Of a stretch of DNA of 29,234 nt, positions 1 to 7,051 are shown one piece after another. Made by a program: the position numbers and the translations under genes. The stretch's first letter is position 1. The number at the start of each line of letters is the position of its first letter. Origin of the DNA: a virus; the IMG/VR virus record IMGVR_UViG_3300020468_000880, positions 1 through 29,234 of that record. The stretch is one strand, 5' to 3'. The notes below the pieces were generated by a model, which saw only the letters and a program-made list of their open reading frames with translations, had not been told where the DNA came from and made no database searches.

Positions 1-87
1 ATTTGACATTCTTTCGAGGTCTTCGAAGTATCTATCAAATCCAATTGCGAACGGTCTGAATTGACCAAATATATCTAAATGCGTCAT
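1..87 (-). CDS. hsp20: Small heat-shock protein Hsp20/IbpA family, 5' part only
   Basis: Only the first 29 codons lie in the window; the gene runs off the left edge. The N-terminus starts MTHLDIFGQFRPFAIGFDRY, which matches the IbpA/Hsp20 N-terminal pattern (a short lead, then AIGFDRxF and a leucine-rich helix). Family members are ATP-independent holdases, and small heat-shock genes are common in marine T4-like phages. An AGGAG ribosome site at 94-98 is well spaced from the ATG at 87, and an exact T4 late octamer lies about 60 nt further upstream, so late expression is likely. The alpha-crystallin domain is outside the window, so the call rests on the N-terminus alone. Confidence 0.8.
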   Translation of the reverse strand, partial: MTHLDIFGQFRPFAIGFDRYFEDLERMSN

Positions 88-149
88 ATGTTTCTCCTAA
101 ATTTTAGCAAGTTAATATAATGTAATCCTCAAATGAGCAATTACAATAG

Positions 150-157
150 TATTTATA
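150..157 (-). promoter_or_regulatory. T4-type late promoter for hsp20
   Basis: Exact TATAAATA on the minus strand followed by CTATTG, the octamer recognised by gp55-containing RNA polymerase in T4-like phages. Predicted transcription starts near 144, giving a leader of about 57 nt to the hsp20 ATG at 87. The octamer lies in the otherwise empty 88-196 gap. Confidence 0.7.
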
Positions 158-196
158 TATTATATAAGGTCTAATGTGGTTTTTTCAAGCGGTTTT

Positions 197-580
197 TTAT
201 AATTTATTACAATTTCTTTTTGCTTTCTTGTAGACACCATAATTGTTTAGAACTACCAATGTCATTAAAAAGTTTAGTTCATCAAAGACTCTATCGTTTA
301 GATTGCCTCTTCGTATATCTAAATGTAAGGCAGGTATTAGAATTGTAGCTTTAGTTAATACCATTCTATCAACTGATGGTGATTCACCGACTATAGGGTT
401 TAGTTCATAAACACAATCATATTTAAGTCCACGATATGTGGTGTAGATATCTAACGCTTGTAGAGTGGTGAAAGTTGCAATTCTTGCTGAACTAAGTGGT
501 TCCTTTAATTGGAGTGTAGATAGTGACTTTCTCACTTTTTCCCTTGACGAGAATTCTATCAACTTCGGAGAATGCTCCAT
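197..580 (-). CDS. Small DUF5658-like membrane protein
   Basis: The product is about 127 residues. The recognisable part begins near residue 30 and contains LQALDIYTTYRGL, then ELNPIVGESPS, then a hydrophobic segment and a basic tail. This 'D..TT..gl....E.NP..G..P' pattern is typical of DUF5658-like small membrane proteins of unknown function. The start is uncertain: the ATG at 580 has only a weak ribosome site and makes the gene overlap the last 89 nt of the cyclase gene in another frame. The frame stays open further upstream, but that part is only the cyclase gene read out of frame. An AAAGGA inside the cyclase stop region could drive a non-ATG start near 490. It is the last gene of the curli/cyclase operon. 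Confidence 0.55.
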   Translation of the reverse strand: MEHSPKLIEFSSREKVRKSLSTLQLKEPLSSARIATFTTLQALDIYTTYRGLKYDCVYELNPIVGESPSVDRMVLTKATILIPALHLDIRRGNLNDRVFDELNFLMTLVVLNNYGVYKKAKRNCNKL

Positions 581-2348
581 TCTTACATTGTCTATAAGTT
601 CCTTCCGATAACAACAAGTCCACCCCAGCATAATTTCGTGTTTGGCCTTCGAGTCTAGCACCAAGGTTGACGGCATCTCCAATGACGGAATAGTCAAATC
701 TAAGTTCTGAACCCATGTTTCCGACAATACATTCTCCTGTGCTGATACCGATGCCGACATTAATAGGAGGCAGATTGAGAGGAGATAGTTCTTCATTTAA
801 TTCCTTTGTTGCTTCAAGCACTTCAAGGGCTGATTTTACGGCAAGGTCGGCGTGGTCTTTACATTCAAGAGGCGCATTCCAAAAGCTCATTATACAATCG
901 CCCATATACTTATCTATGGTTCCATTATTATTTAGTATTATTTTGGTCTGCATGTCTAAGAACTTGTTGATTAGTTCTACTAATCCCTCAGGATTATCTT
1001 CTTTCATATAGTGTTCGCTTATGGGGGTGAATCCGATTATGTCCATGAACATGAAAGTCATCTCTCTTCTATCTCCACCAAGTCTGAGTTTACTTGGGTC
1101 TTTTTGAAGTTCTTCAATCATGTCAGGAGATAAATATTTTTGGAACTGCTTTTTGATTTGTTGTTTCTCTTGATATGTGATATAGTATTTGTTAAACGAA
1201 GCATGTCCGAATATCAACAAGGAGCTAACCGATGAAAAAAAGGTATCGAAAAGAACGAGTTGAGAAGTCCAAATATAGAAACCCCCACCCAATTGAAGTC
1301 CAACAATACTTAGACTCATTATCCCCGCAAGAACTGTGGGAAGTTTGTAAACCATCAGAAGTATCAATAAGAGAACTGACACCAGAAGAACAATCTCGAG
1401 CTGTTCAAGATAGTAGGATTGTTGTATTCGAGTGTCTTGCAAGACGGTTTGGATTAGGTTTGCTTGAACTTCGTGAGGATACATTACACCCTTTGGGGTT
1501 GAAACTGGATTATTAAGACCCTCTGCAGTAAGACCCCATATAAGAATCTTACTTTCAAATCCCGATTCTGGTAAATCAACTGCAGATATTCTTTGAAATG
1601 TATTCCAATATGATATCATAACATCACCTGTAGGTGTTGTAGATATAGGTGGATTTCTACCCATTCTGACCCACTCTACACCCATTTCAGGTGTGACTTT
1701 TAATTGATATGATTTCTGGTCTAAGAATGCACGAAGAGTTTCTAGTGCAACTGAAGGATATACTTGTTCATTTGCATAGACTAATAGTGGTGCAGAACGA
1801 ACTGTTCCGTCAAAGTTTGGTGTTCCCGTAATCGGTGGAGTCGAAGAAGTTACCCCAACACCGTAGGTATTCTCTCTAAGTATAGGAATTGGTGATACTA
1901 TCCCCGAATAATTCCATATAAAGTCTTTTGCCTCTGCACCTCCTAGTGTGGAAGTTCCAACAAAAGGGGCTACTCCTGAATCTTTTTGTGGCGATGGCGC
2001 ACTGCTTAGGATTGAAAGTCTGTTTATTAGTCCTTCTGCGAATAATAAATCTTCGTTAGGGGTTCGGTCAGGTTCACTAAAGACCATACTAAAAACATGA
2101 GTATTGCTATAATGGCTATCAAGCATGAGTTTACTATAATCACCACGAGGTAATGGATACTGACCAAGAACTTCCAAAGTTTTCTCATCAATGTCGACAA
2201 GAACGATATCATTGACATAATATTCTCCTTTCTGTTGATGTAATACATCGAACCATGACCATTGTATATTTTCTACAAGGTATGGTGACCATATCTTTAA
2301 ACCAACGAGTAAAGATATAGATACTAAAACTGATTTCCAATTAAACAT
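492..2348 (-). CDS. CHASE2-domain class III adenylate cyclase
   Basis: The product is about 618 residues. An N-terminal membrane anchor precedes a CHASE2 extracytoplasmic sensor domain (about 25-300, with the VLVDIDEKTLEVLGQYPLPR signature and a conserved GVMYPHEVQANLIQT end). About three hydrophobic segments follow (about 310-385), then a class III nucleotidyl cyclase domain (about 425-610). Catalytic residues look complete: metal-binding Asp436 in FMDIIGFT and Asp484 in KYMGD, the adenine-selecting Lys480, the Asp of FDYSVIGD, and the Asn/Arg pair of VNLGARLE. It should convert ATP to cAMP in response to a periplasmic signal. The ATG at 2348 overlaps the stop of the preceding small gene; an in-frame GTG at 2372 is the alternative. 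A sensor cyclase is highly unusual in a phage. Confidence 0.9.
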   Translation of the reverse strand: MFNWKSVLVSISLLVGLKIWSPYLVENIQWSWFDVLHQQKGEYYVNDIVLVDIDEKTLEVLGQYPLPRGDYSKLMLDSHYSNTHVFSMVFSEPDRTPNEDLLFAEGLINRLSILSSAPSPQKDSGVAPFVGTSTLGGAEAKDFIWNYSGIVSPIPILRENTYGVGVTSSTPPITGTPNFDGTVRSAPLLVYANEQVYPSVALETLRAFLDQKSYQLKVTPEMGVEWVRMGRNPPISTTPTGDVMISYWNTFQRISAVDLPESGFESKILIWGLTAEGLNNPVSTPKGVMYPHEVQANLIQTVLQDTRIQQSYYLEQLEIVLLVSVLLLILLMVYKLPTVLAGIMSLSIVGLQLGGGFYIWTSQLVLFDTFFSSVSSLLIFGHASFNKYYITYQEKQQIKKQFQKYLSPDMIEELQKDPSKLRLGGDRREMTFMFMDIIGFTPISEHYMKEDNPEGLVELINKFLDMQTKIILNNNGTIDKYMGDCIMSFWNAPLECKDHADLAVKSALEVLEATKELNEELSPLNLPPINVGIGISTGECIVGNMGSELRFDYSVIGDAVNLGARLEGQTRNYAGVDLLLSEGTYRQCKNGAFSEVDRILVKGKSEKVTIYTPIKGTT

Positions 2349-2481
2349 AGAAGAAGAGATATAAAGCACCACCTATTAAAACACAGGCTAAAAATATTGA
2401 CCAAGTCTTTGACCAAAATTTCTTTCGTTCATTTCTTCTGTATTCGTTGACCATATCAACGACTCTTTGGGGATAACTCAT
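2341..2481 (-). CDS. Small single-pass membrane protein, 46 aa
   Basis: The product starts MSYPQRVVDMVNEYRRNERK and then has one hydrophobic helix ending in LYLFFYV. The N-terminal half is basic and polar, so an N-in orientation is likely. The ATG overlaps the upstream stop as ATGA, and its own stop overlaps the cyclase ATG at 2348, so the three genes are probably translationally coupled. I recognise no family. Position suggests an accessory of the cyclase or the curlin machinery, but that is inference. Confidence 0.65.
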   Translation of the reverse strand: MSYPQRVVDMVNEYRRNERKKFWSKTWSIFLACVLIGGALYLFFYV

Positions 2482-2735
2482 GAGAATTTCTTTTGTATTC
2501 TTTTATACATATAGTATATAGAGAGACCATAAGTAGCAAGAACAGTCATTGTAATGCCAATGTAAAGTAATTCTACTGGTGTTAGAAAGAGGACTTGCCA
2601 AACGAAATTTGCAGCTGCTTCTGCATCACCCATGGCTTCAGGCATGACGATATCATTCTCTTCAAATAGAACTAATATCTCATCGAACTCTTCTTCGGTA
2701 AGGCATTCGTAAAACTCTGGTGGACATTCGGTCAT
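2478..2735 (-). CDS. Small acidic-headed membrane protein, 85 aa
   Basis: The first half is strongly acidic (LTEEEFDEILVLFEEND) with two cysteines in the first ten residues. A hydrophobic segment follows (about 47-75), then a short basic tail (KRIQKKFS), giving a likely N-out/C-in topology. It starts 2 nt after the curlin stop, preceded by AAGG at a workable distance, and ends in an ATGA overlap with the next small gene. No family is recognised. It lies between the second curlin-like gene and the cyclase, inside the same operon. Confidence 0.7.
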   Translation of the reverse strand: MTECPPEFYECLTEEEFDEILVLFEENDIVMPEAMGDAEAAANFVWQVLFLTPVELLYIGITMTVLATYGLSIYYMYKRIQKKFS

Positions 2736-2737
2736 TT

Positions 2738-3400
2738 CTAATTACCTTGTGAGACATTAACAGTGCAACCACCTACTGTATAACAAGTTTGTGTAAGATT
2801 ATAACTTTGATTAGTTGAACCTTGTTGTAATAGATTTAAAATTGTGTGTTCTGTTCCTTGTAATCTAATTTGTGCATTATGATTACCACTTCCTTTTTGC
2901 ATGAGACTTGTCTCAGAATCATCAGCACCTTGATAAAAATATGTATGACTGTAATGTGTTCCTGTTCCTTCTTGCCATGATTCGTGTTCTACACCATCAA
3001 CATGAATATCTAAGTTATGTGTATGACCTCCGTCTTGATAGATATCAACATCATTATTATTTCCCCATATATGACGGCCATATGTTGCACCATTCTTTTG
3101 TATTATGTTCTCAATATTACCAGTTCCGTCAACATCACCACCCCAAGTTTTTCCAGAACCCCAATATGAGACCCAAGAAACGGAGTTACCTGTTCCTATC
3201 TGTTGAATATTCCATGTATTGTTTTGATGTGCAAAAGAGAAGTTGATTGTATTACCATGGCCAATTTGAGAGATATTAAGATTTGCATTGTCTCCATCTG
3301 CAACTTGTTCTACATGAACATGATTATCTCCAGCAAAAACGATAGGGGTCAGGAAGACCCCTAAAGTAATTTTCAATAATGATTTAGTTATATAATCCAT
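2738..3400 (-). CDS. Curlin-like repeat protein (second copy in operon)
   Basis: The product is 220 residues with a signal peptide (basic start, hydrophobic core, cleavage near FAG-D at about residue 24). The mature part is a chain of degenerate curlin-type repeats with the Q-x-G-x(2)-N core, for example ISQIGHGN, IQQIGTGN and LMQKGSGN, plus QxG variants. It is very rich in Asn, Gln, Gly and especially His, and ends in a short cysteine pair (TCYTVGGC) before a final VSQGN. Curlin repeats form the amyloid core of CsgA/CsgB fibres exported through CsgG. Here csgG and csgF lie in the same operon, so this is the probable secreted substrate or nucleator. The His content is unusual for curlins. Whether it forms fibres is untested. 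Confidence 0.8.
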   Translation of the reverse strand: MDYITKSLLKITLGVFLTPIVFAGDNHVHVEQVADGDNANLNISQIGHGNTINFSFAHQNNTWNIQQIGTGNSVSWVSYWGSGKTWGGDVDGTGNIENIIQKNGATYGRHIWGNNNDVDIYQDGGHTHNLDIHVDGVEHESWQEGTGTHYSHTYFYQGADDSETSLMQKGSGNHNAQIRLQGTEHTILNLLQQGSTNQSYNLTQTCYTVGGCTVNVSQGN

Positions 3401-3537
3401 AGTAATATCATTGTGAATATAACCCCTTTACTAAATGCAAACCATAACATATGGTAGTCATCTAGTCTCATAGCATCTTGAAATCCAACAATTTGTCTTT
3501 CATGCCATTCACGGAGTTGTGATAACATATTTATCAT
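3388..3537 (-). CDS. Small membrane protein, 49 aa
   Basis: The product starts MINMLSQLREWHERQIVGFQ; a polar, amphipathic first half is followed by one C-terminal hydrophobic helix (about 33-49). A strong AGGAGG site lies 4 nt before the ATG at 3537; a second in-frame ATG at 3528 is possible. The stop overlaps the start of the curlin-like gene at 3400, so the two are probably coupled. No family is recognised. An element resembling a weak late promoter (CTAAATACTA) lies just upstream, at the end of the FecR gene. Confidence 0.65.
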   Translation of the reverse strand: MINMLSQLREWHERQIVGFQDAMRLDDYHMLWFAFSKGVIFTMILLWII

Positions 3538-3571
3538 ACGACCTCCTCTTTTTTATTTGTCGTAGTAGTAT

Positions 3572-4732
3572 TTAGTTAACCTGGTTGATGAAAATGAAGA
3601 TTTCATCACCTCCATTTACTGTTATGATACCCTCATAACTTGGTGTAATTGTGTTTAAAGAAACAGATGCACCTGGTTGGAATGTTAAAGTTATCTTTCC
3701 TTCAACTTCTCTGAAGAATACAAGACCACCATCTTCAATGAAAACATTGTATTGTGAGTCTGCATTCTTACCAAAAGAGGCACCTTTTATATTAAAGTCT
3801 GAACTTCCTCCTGAAGTTGCTTGTCTATCTCCTAAATCTTTTGTAGTTTTAATTAATTCCTCAACGACATCTAACATGTCTACTAAAAAGTCTGCATCTA
3901 AGAAATCAATATCAATAGAACTATATCTTGCATCATAGTCTGGGTCATTTGCATAATCATCATAATCTTTTTCTAATTCATTAAACTCTAAGAAGTCTAC
4001 ATCTAACATTCCTTGGTCTTCGTTATTGTCTTCTCTTGCCTGTTCCTCAACTGCTTGTTCTACTGCGGGTGGTGGTGCAACGATAAACATATTGTCTATC
4101 TGATTAACTGTTAAATTTGTTATTGTGACTGGTGGAGTTGGTGGTGTATCTAAACTTGAAACCATTGTTGCTTGAAATGCCTCATCTAAGACTATTTCTC
4201 CGCCTTCATTGATAACTGTTATTTCTCCTGATGCATCTCCGAATCTATCAGGAAGAAGCATTATTAAACTCCTTCCGAGTTCGTCAATGGTTGTTGTAAA
4301 ATCCGTTCCACGGATTGCTATTTGTGCCGTAGGTGTTCGTATGTCTATATTAGACTTGTTTATTTTTTGCCCAGCTCCAGAAGCAAATCGTGCGGTGCCT
4401 TGCATCATTCTTAAAGACATCTTGGATAAACTTGGATTTGGGTCGTAGTATACTTCGTCTATGTATACTTGTGTGTGTTCTGTAAGTGCAAGTTCCTCAT
4501 CGTCAAGGAACTCTATAAGCATTCTGCCGTTACCTGTTATTGCCTCATCATAGAGGACAATTCCTGTTCCAACATCATTACCTATTTCTGCATTGTTTCG
4601 AAGGACTGAACCTATGCCAGTCGATTCAACTATATCTCCGATGGAGTCTGCCTGAACAGACCCCATGAAGAGTAAGATACTAAGAATCGTTAGATGTGTC
4701 TTTCTGATTGATTTGTATAGTTGAGTTATCAC
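3572..4732 (-). CDS. Exported FecR-domain protein
   Basis: The product is about 386 residues. A signal peptide (KSIRKTHL, hydrophobic core, SVQA-DS cleavage) precedes a FecR domain (about 35-190) with the hallmark stretch IRTPTAQIAIRGTDF. The middle is very acidic with repeated D-x-DFL motifs, and the C-terminus is predicted beta-rich. No anti-sigma helix is present, so this is not the iron-regulator type; FecR domains of this kind are usually periplasmic ligand or peptidoglycan-associated modules and, as I recall, are often gene neighbours of CHASE2 cyclases. The start is chosen as GTG at 4732, preceded by a GGA-type site, because it gives a proper signal peptide; the frame is open to an ATG at 4792 inside the upstream curlin gene. 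It overlaps that gene by about 50 nt. Confidence 0.8.
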   Translation of the reverse strand: MITQLYKSIRKTHLTILSILLFMGSVQADSIGDIVESTGIGSVLRNNAEIGNDVGTGIVLYDEAITGNGRMLIEFLDDEELALTEHTQVYIDEVYYDPNPSLSKMSLRMMQGTARFASGAGQKINKSNIDIRTPTAQIAIRGTDFTTTIDELGRSLIMLLPDRFGDASGEITVINEGGEIVLDEAFQATMVSSLDTPPTPPVTITNLTVNQIDNMFIVAPPPAVEQAVEEQAREDNNEDQGMLDVDFLEFNELEKDYDDYANDPDYDARYSSIDIDFLDADFLVDMLDVVEELIKTTKDLGDRQATSGGSSDFNIKGASFGKNADSQYNVFIEDGGLVFFREVEGKITLTFQPGASVSLNTITPSYEGIITVNGGDEIFIFINQVN

Positions 4733-5408
4733 TTGTAATGTCCAAAGTAATTTCACCTTTACAAGTAGAAACACCTTGTGGGCATGTTCCACTTAACTGA
4801 TTGATGTCTACATCTGCAGAATCACCATTCAATTCAAAAGTGATGTTATGATAAGCACCATCTTTTTGCAATGTGTTGATGTTGTTTGAAGCACCTGTTA
4901 TATCAAAATTCCAGGTTGCATCATCTGATTCAACATCTACATCAAAAATATTGGAGCTACCAATTACTATTAAATCAAAATCTAACCTCTCTGCCTGTGC
5001 AACTGAGCCTTGGTCAAAGTCCATTGTGTTTGAGTCACCAGTTATATCTACTAACATATTTGTAGTATCAGATGAACCAGTTTCTCCTATCATCCAATCA
5101 AACACATTACTATCACCATTAAATTCTAGTGTGTAAGATGAAGAATCGGCTGTCAATTTTCCATAAAGTAAGTTCTCGTTACCTAGCTGGTCGATGTTAA
5201 AAGTCAACGAAGTACCAGTAATTGGCATAGCACTTGAACTACTTGAAAAGTTGTCCAGTCCCATTTTGTTACCATAACCGATTTGGTCGATATATAATAT
5301 TAAAGTATCACCAGATTGTGTTATGTTAATTTCGTTGTCATCGTCCGCCGCAGCAAACAGAAAAGGTGTAGAAAGAAATATACTTAGCGCTAATAGATAT
5401 TTTTTCAT
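4680..5408 (-). CDS. Curlin-like repeat protein (first copy in operon)
   Basis: The product is 242 residues with a clear signal peptide (KKYLLAL..., cleavage near FAA-ADD). The mature part is a series of about ten beta-strand repeats of the form I-x-Q-x-G-x(2)-N or the related D-x-T-G-x-S-N, for example ITQSGD, IDQIGYGN, IDQLGNEN and ITGDSN. It is rich in Asp, Ser and Thr and acidic overall. A cysteine pair (TCPQGVSTC) lies near the C-terminus, as in the other curlin-like protein at 2738-3400. It starts with an ATGA overlap of the csgG stop and an AAAGGA site, the usual sign of co-expression. It is the probable amyloid substrate of the CsgG/CsgF pore. Confidence 0.8.
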   Translation of the reverse strand: MKKYLLALSIFLSTPFLFAAADDDNEINITQSGDTLILYIDQIGYGNKMGLDNFSSSSSAMPITGTSLTFNIDQLGNENLLYGKLTADSSSYTLEFNGDSNVFDWMIGETGSSDTTNMLVDITGDSNTMDFDQGSVAQAERLDFDLIVIGSSNIFDVDVESDDATWNFDITGASNNINTLQKDGAYHNITFELNGDSADVDINQLSGTCPQGVSTCKGEITLDITSDNSTIQINQKDTSNDS

Positions 5409-6331
5409 TTTTCTTTTCCTTTAATTTCCCAATACCCTCTATCATGGCCTTGGTGTATTAGTTCGAACACGGCAGCTTCAATTGCTGTTCGTGTTGCATA
5501 AGTCACTGACTCATTATTTCCCACTCCGTCCTCGAATTCAACTAATTGTGTTCCTTCTTCAATGAATCTGAACACATCGCCTCCTCCGCCATAAGAAAGG
5601 ATAGTCTTTCTTGTTTGGACATTCAATAATACTTCACCTGTTAGAACTGATACTGCTCGTAATGAAACGGTTATAGCATCCTTTCTATACATTCTACTCA
5701 TACCAATCCCTAATGTTCTGGCACCTCGGCCACCACTTTCAAGATTGGTATCGTAACCAATAATTCCACCCTCGATAATCATTCCTGCAAATAAAAGTGG
5801 TGCAACACCTGGAGATTCTTCTCCCTTTTTCTTTGCAATATCGTCTCTGGCAGAACGAATAATTTGCCTCTCTCTTACAAGGTGGTCTAAACCTTGTCTC
5901 TCTACCACTCTGAACCAAGTTCCAGAACCTGCAGTTTTGAGAGCATCAATGAGCATCTCAGTTCCACCTTGTGTCACAGCAGTAGAGAAAGAGGCAATAT
6001 TGTCTTGTGCTTTTCTTTGACCTGTTAAATCTTGAAACTTGTATACTGCAACAACAGGTGATGATTCTGCTGGCGGTAAATCCAATAACTGTATAAAACT
6101 TGGAAGTTTAACTGCATGTGGTTCATCAACACAAATGAAAGGCATTGCTCTTTCAAAAGTTCTACCCGCTGCCTTGGCATAGTTCCACAAGTCATGGTTG
6201 TATTCTTCACCCCATGTTTCTGGATTACATTCTTGTGGGTCGTTTGAAAATCTAGGAACCGACGCGCAAGATGCGAGTATAAGTATTGCTAGACTAACCG
6301 CCGTCAGTCGAGCCGTCACCTGATGAGCCAT
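5405..6331 (-). CDS. csgG: CsgG, curli secretion pore lipoprotein
   Basis: The product is about 308 residues. The lipoprotein signal has a lipobox LASC (Cys22). The CsgG domain follows end to end: VAVYKFQDLTGQ, FSTAVTQGG, ERQGLDHLVRERQIIR, IIEGGIIGYDTN, SGGRGARTLGIG, ISLR-like strands, TRKTILSY, FRFIEEG, and a GHDRGYWEIK end. CsgG forms a nonameric outer-membrane channel that exports unfolded curlin subunits. In the constriction loop the Phe of FSTAV is kept, but the E. coli Tyr51/Asn55 positions appear changed. I place the start at 6331 because GGGAG sits 6 nt upstream and it gives a clean signal peptide, although the frame opens earlier. It overlaps csgF by 38 nt. Confidence 0.95.
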   Translation of the reverse strand: MAHQVTARLTAVSLAILILASCASVPRFSNDPQECNPETWGEEYNHDLWNYAKAAGRTFERAMPFICVDEPHAVKLPSFIQLLDLPPAESSPVVAVYKFQDLTGQRKAQDNIASFSTAVTQGGTEMLIDALKTAGSGTWFRVVERQGLDHLVRERQIIRSARDDIAKKKGEESPGVAPLLFAGMIIEGGIIGYDTNLESGGRGARTLGIGMSRMYRKDAITVSLRAVSVLTGEVLLNVQTRKTILSYGGGGDVFRFIEEGTQLVEFEDGVGNNESVTYATRTAIEAAVFELIHQGHDRGYWEIKGKEK

Positions 6332-6800
6332 CGTCACTCCCGAAGTTTCCACTTCCAATTGGTATTTCTAATATTGTTTCTGTTCCGTCTTCTGATACAA
6401 TAGTCATTCTTATGAATTCTGTTCCGTCTACATTCGTTATAACTTCATAAGTGACTGTTGAACCCTCTAATACGAATGACCCAAATCTAACTGGATTATC
6501 GTTGTTGAACATGTTCTCAACCAACTGTTTTGCCATTTGGGCATAAATTCTCGATTCTAAATTTCTAATAAATTTTGCAAGGGTTGTATTATTCTCTTCT
6601 CTTTCAGCAGCTTTTCTTGCGGCCTCTAGTGCTTCTTCTATTGCTTTCTTACGCGAGAACTCTTGGTTCTCCACGGTTAAATAATGTGATGCTGTTCCTA
6701 TTCCACTGAAACTTGGATTTTTAAACTTGTGAACTATCTCTGTTGAAGATAGTGGAAAAGATACAAGTAATGCAATGAAACATGCGCTTAAAATTCTCAT
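6294..6800 (-). CDS. csgF: CsgF, curli assembly factor
   Basis: The product is 168 residues with a signal peptide ending near LSST. The mature N-terminus holds the FKNPSFSG segment characteristic of CsgF, the part that inserts into the CsgG channel and forms a second constriction. A charged helix (about 45-95) and a beta-rich end follow (FVLEGSTVTYEVITN, then ETILEIPIGS), comparable to the CsgF C-terminal region. A Gly/Ser/Asp tail beyond the usual end makes it longer than E. coli CsgF (138 residues). The start overlaps the previous stop as ATGA with AAGGAG upstream. It sits directly before csgG, as expected for partners. CsgE, CsgC and CsgD are not seen in the window. Confidence 0.9.
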   Translation of the reverse strand: MRILSACFIALLVSFPLSSTEIVHKFKNPSFSGIGTASHYLTVENQEFSRKKAIEEALEAARKAAEREENNTTLAKFIRNLESRIYAQMAKQLVENMFNNDNPVRFGSFVLEGSTVTYEVITNVDGTEFIRMTIVSEDGTETILEIPIGSGNFGSDDGSSGDGSTDGG

Positions 6801-7051
6801 TTTTTCTCCTTTTTCTTCTCGTTCTCTCTGTATTCTAAAACTACATCAACCTTTTGTTGTAGTCGAATAAGGTCTTGGTCTAACATACGAACCTGGTCAA
6901 TTAACCTAATTAAGGCCATATGTTGTTCTTCGATTTCTGGTTCTAGTTTTTCTCCAACAAACCACCAGATGTAGTATACAAAATACCCCAAACCAACCAT
7001 CATTACGATTGGAAATCCGTATTCAGATATAAGTAAACCTATGTCTGACAC
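6797..7051 (-). CDS. Membrane-anchored coiled-coil protein B
   Basis: The product is 84 residues: a short head (DIGLLISEYGFPI), one hydrophobic helix (about 14-33), a helical charged region with heptad character, and a poly-Lys/Glu tail. It begins at GTG (7051) overlapping the previous stop as TAGTG, with AGGAG 6 nt upstream. Head, helix position and a conserved D..L....V...LE.R end match the neighbouring protein at 7051-7347, so the two look like diverged duplicates. The shape recalls BhlA/UviB- or YvrJ-like small phage membrane proteins, some of which are holin-like, but no firm family is claimed. It leads directly into csgF. Confidence 0.7.
   Translation of the reverse strand: MSDIGLLISEYGFPIVMMVGLGYFVYYIWWFVGEKLEPEIEEQHMALIRLIDQVRMLDQDLIRLQQKVDVVLEYRENEKKKEKK

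Noticed and set aside
581-796. Apparent signal peptide extending the 197-580 gene upstream
   Set aside because: This stretch is the catalytic region of the cyclase read in another frame; the conserved cyclase motifs explain the sequence.
1232-1516. Plus-strand frame of 94 codons
   Set aside because: It is antisense to the CHASE2 end and membrane helices of the cyclase gene, which are clearly coding, and has no matching neighbours on that strand.
3572-4732. FecR protein as an iron-dependent anti-sigma regulator
   Set aside because: No N-terminal anti-sigma helix, no TonB receptor or ECF sigma gene nearby; it has a signal peptide instead.
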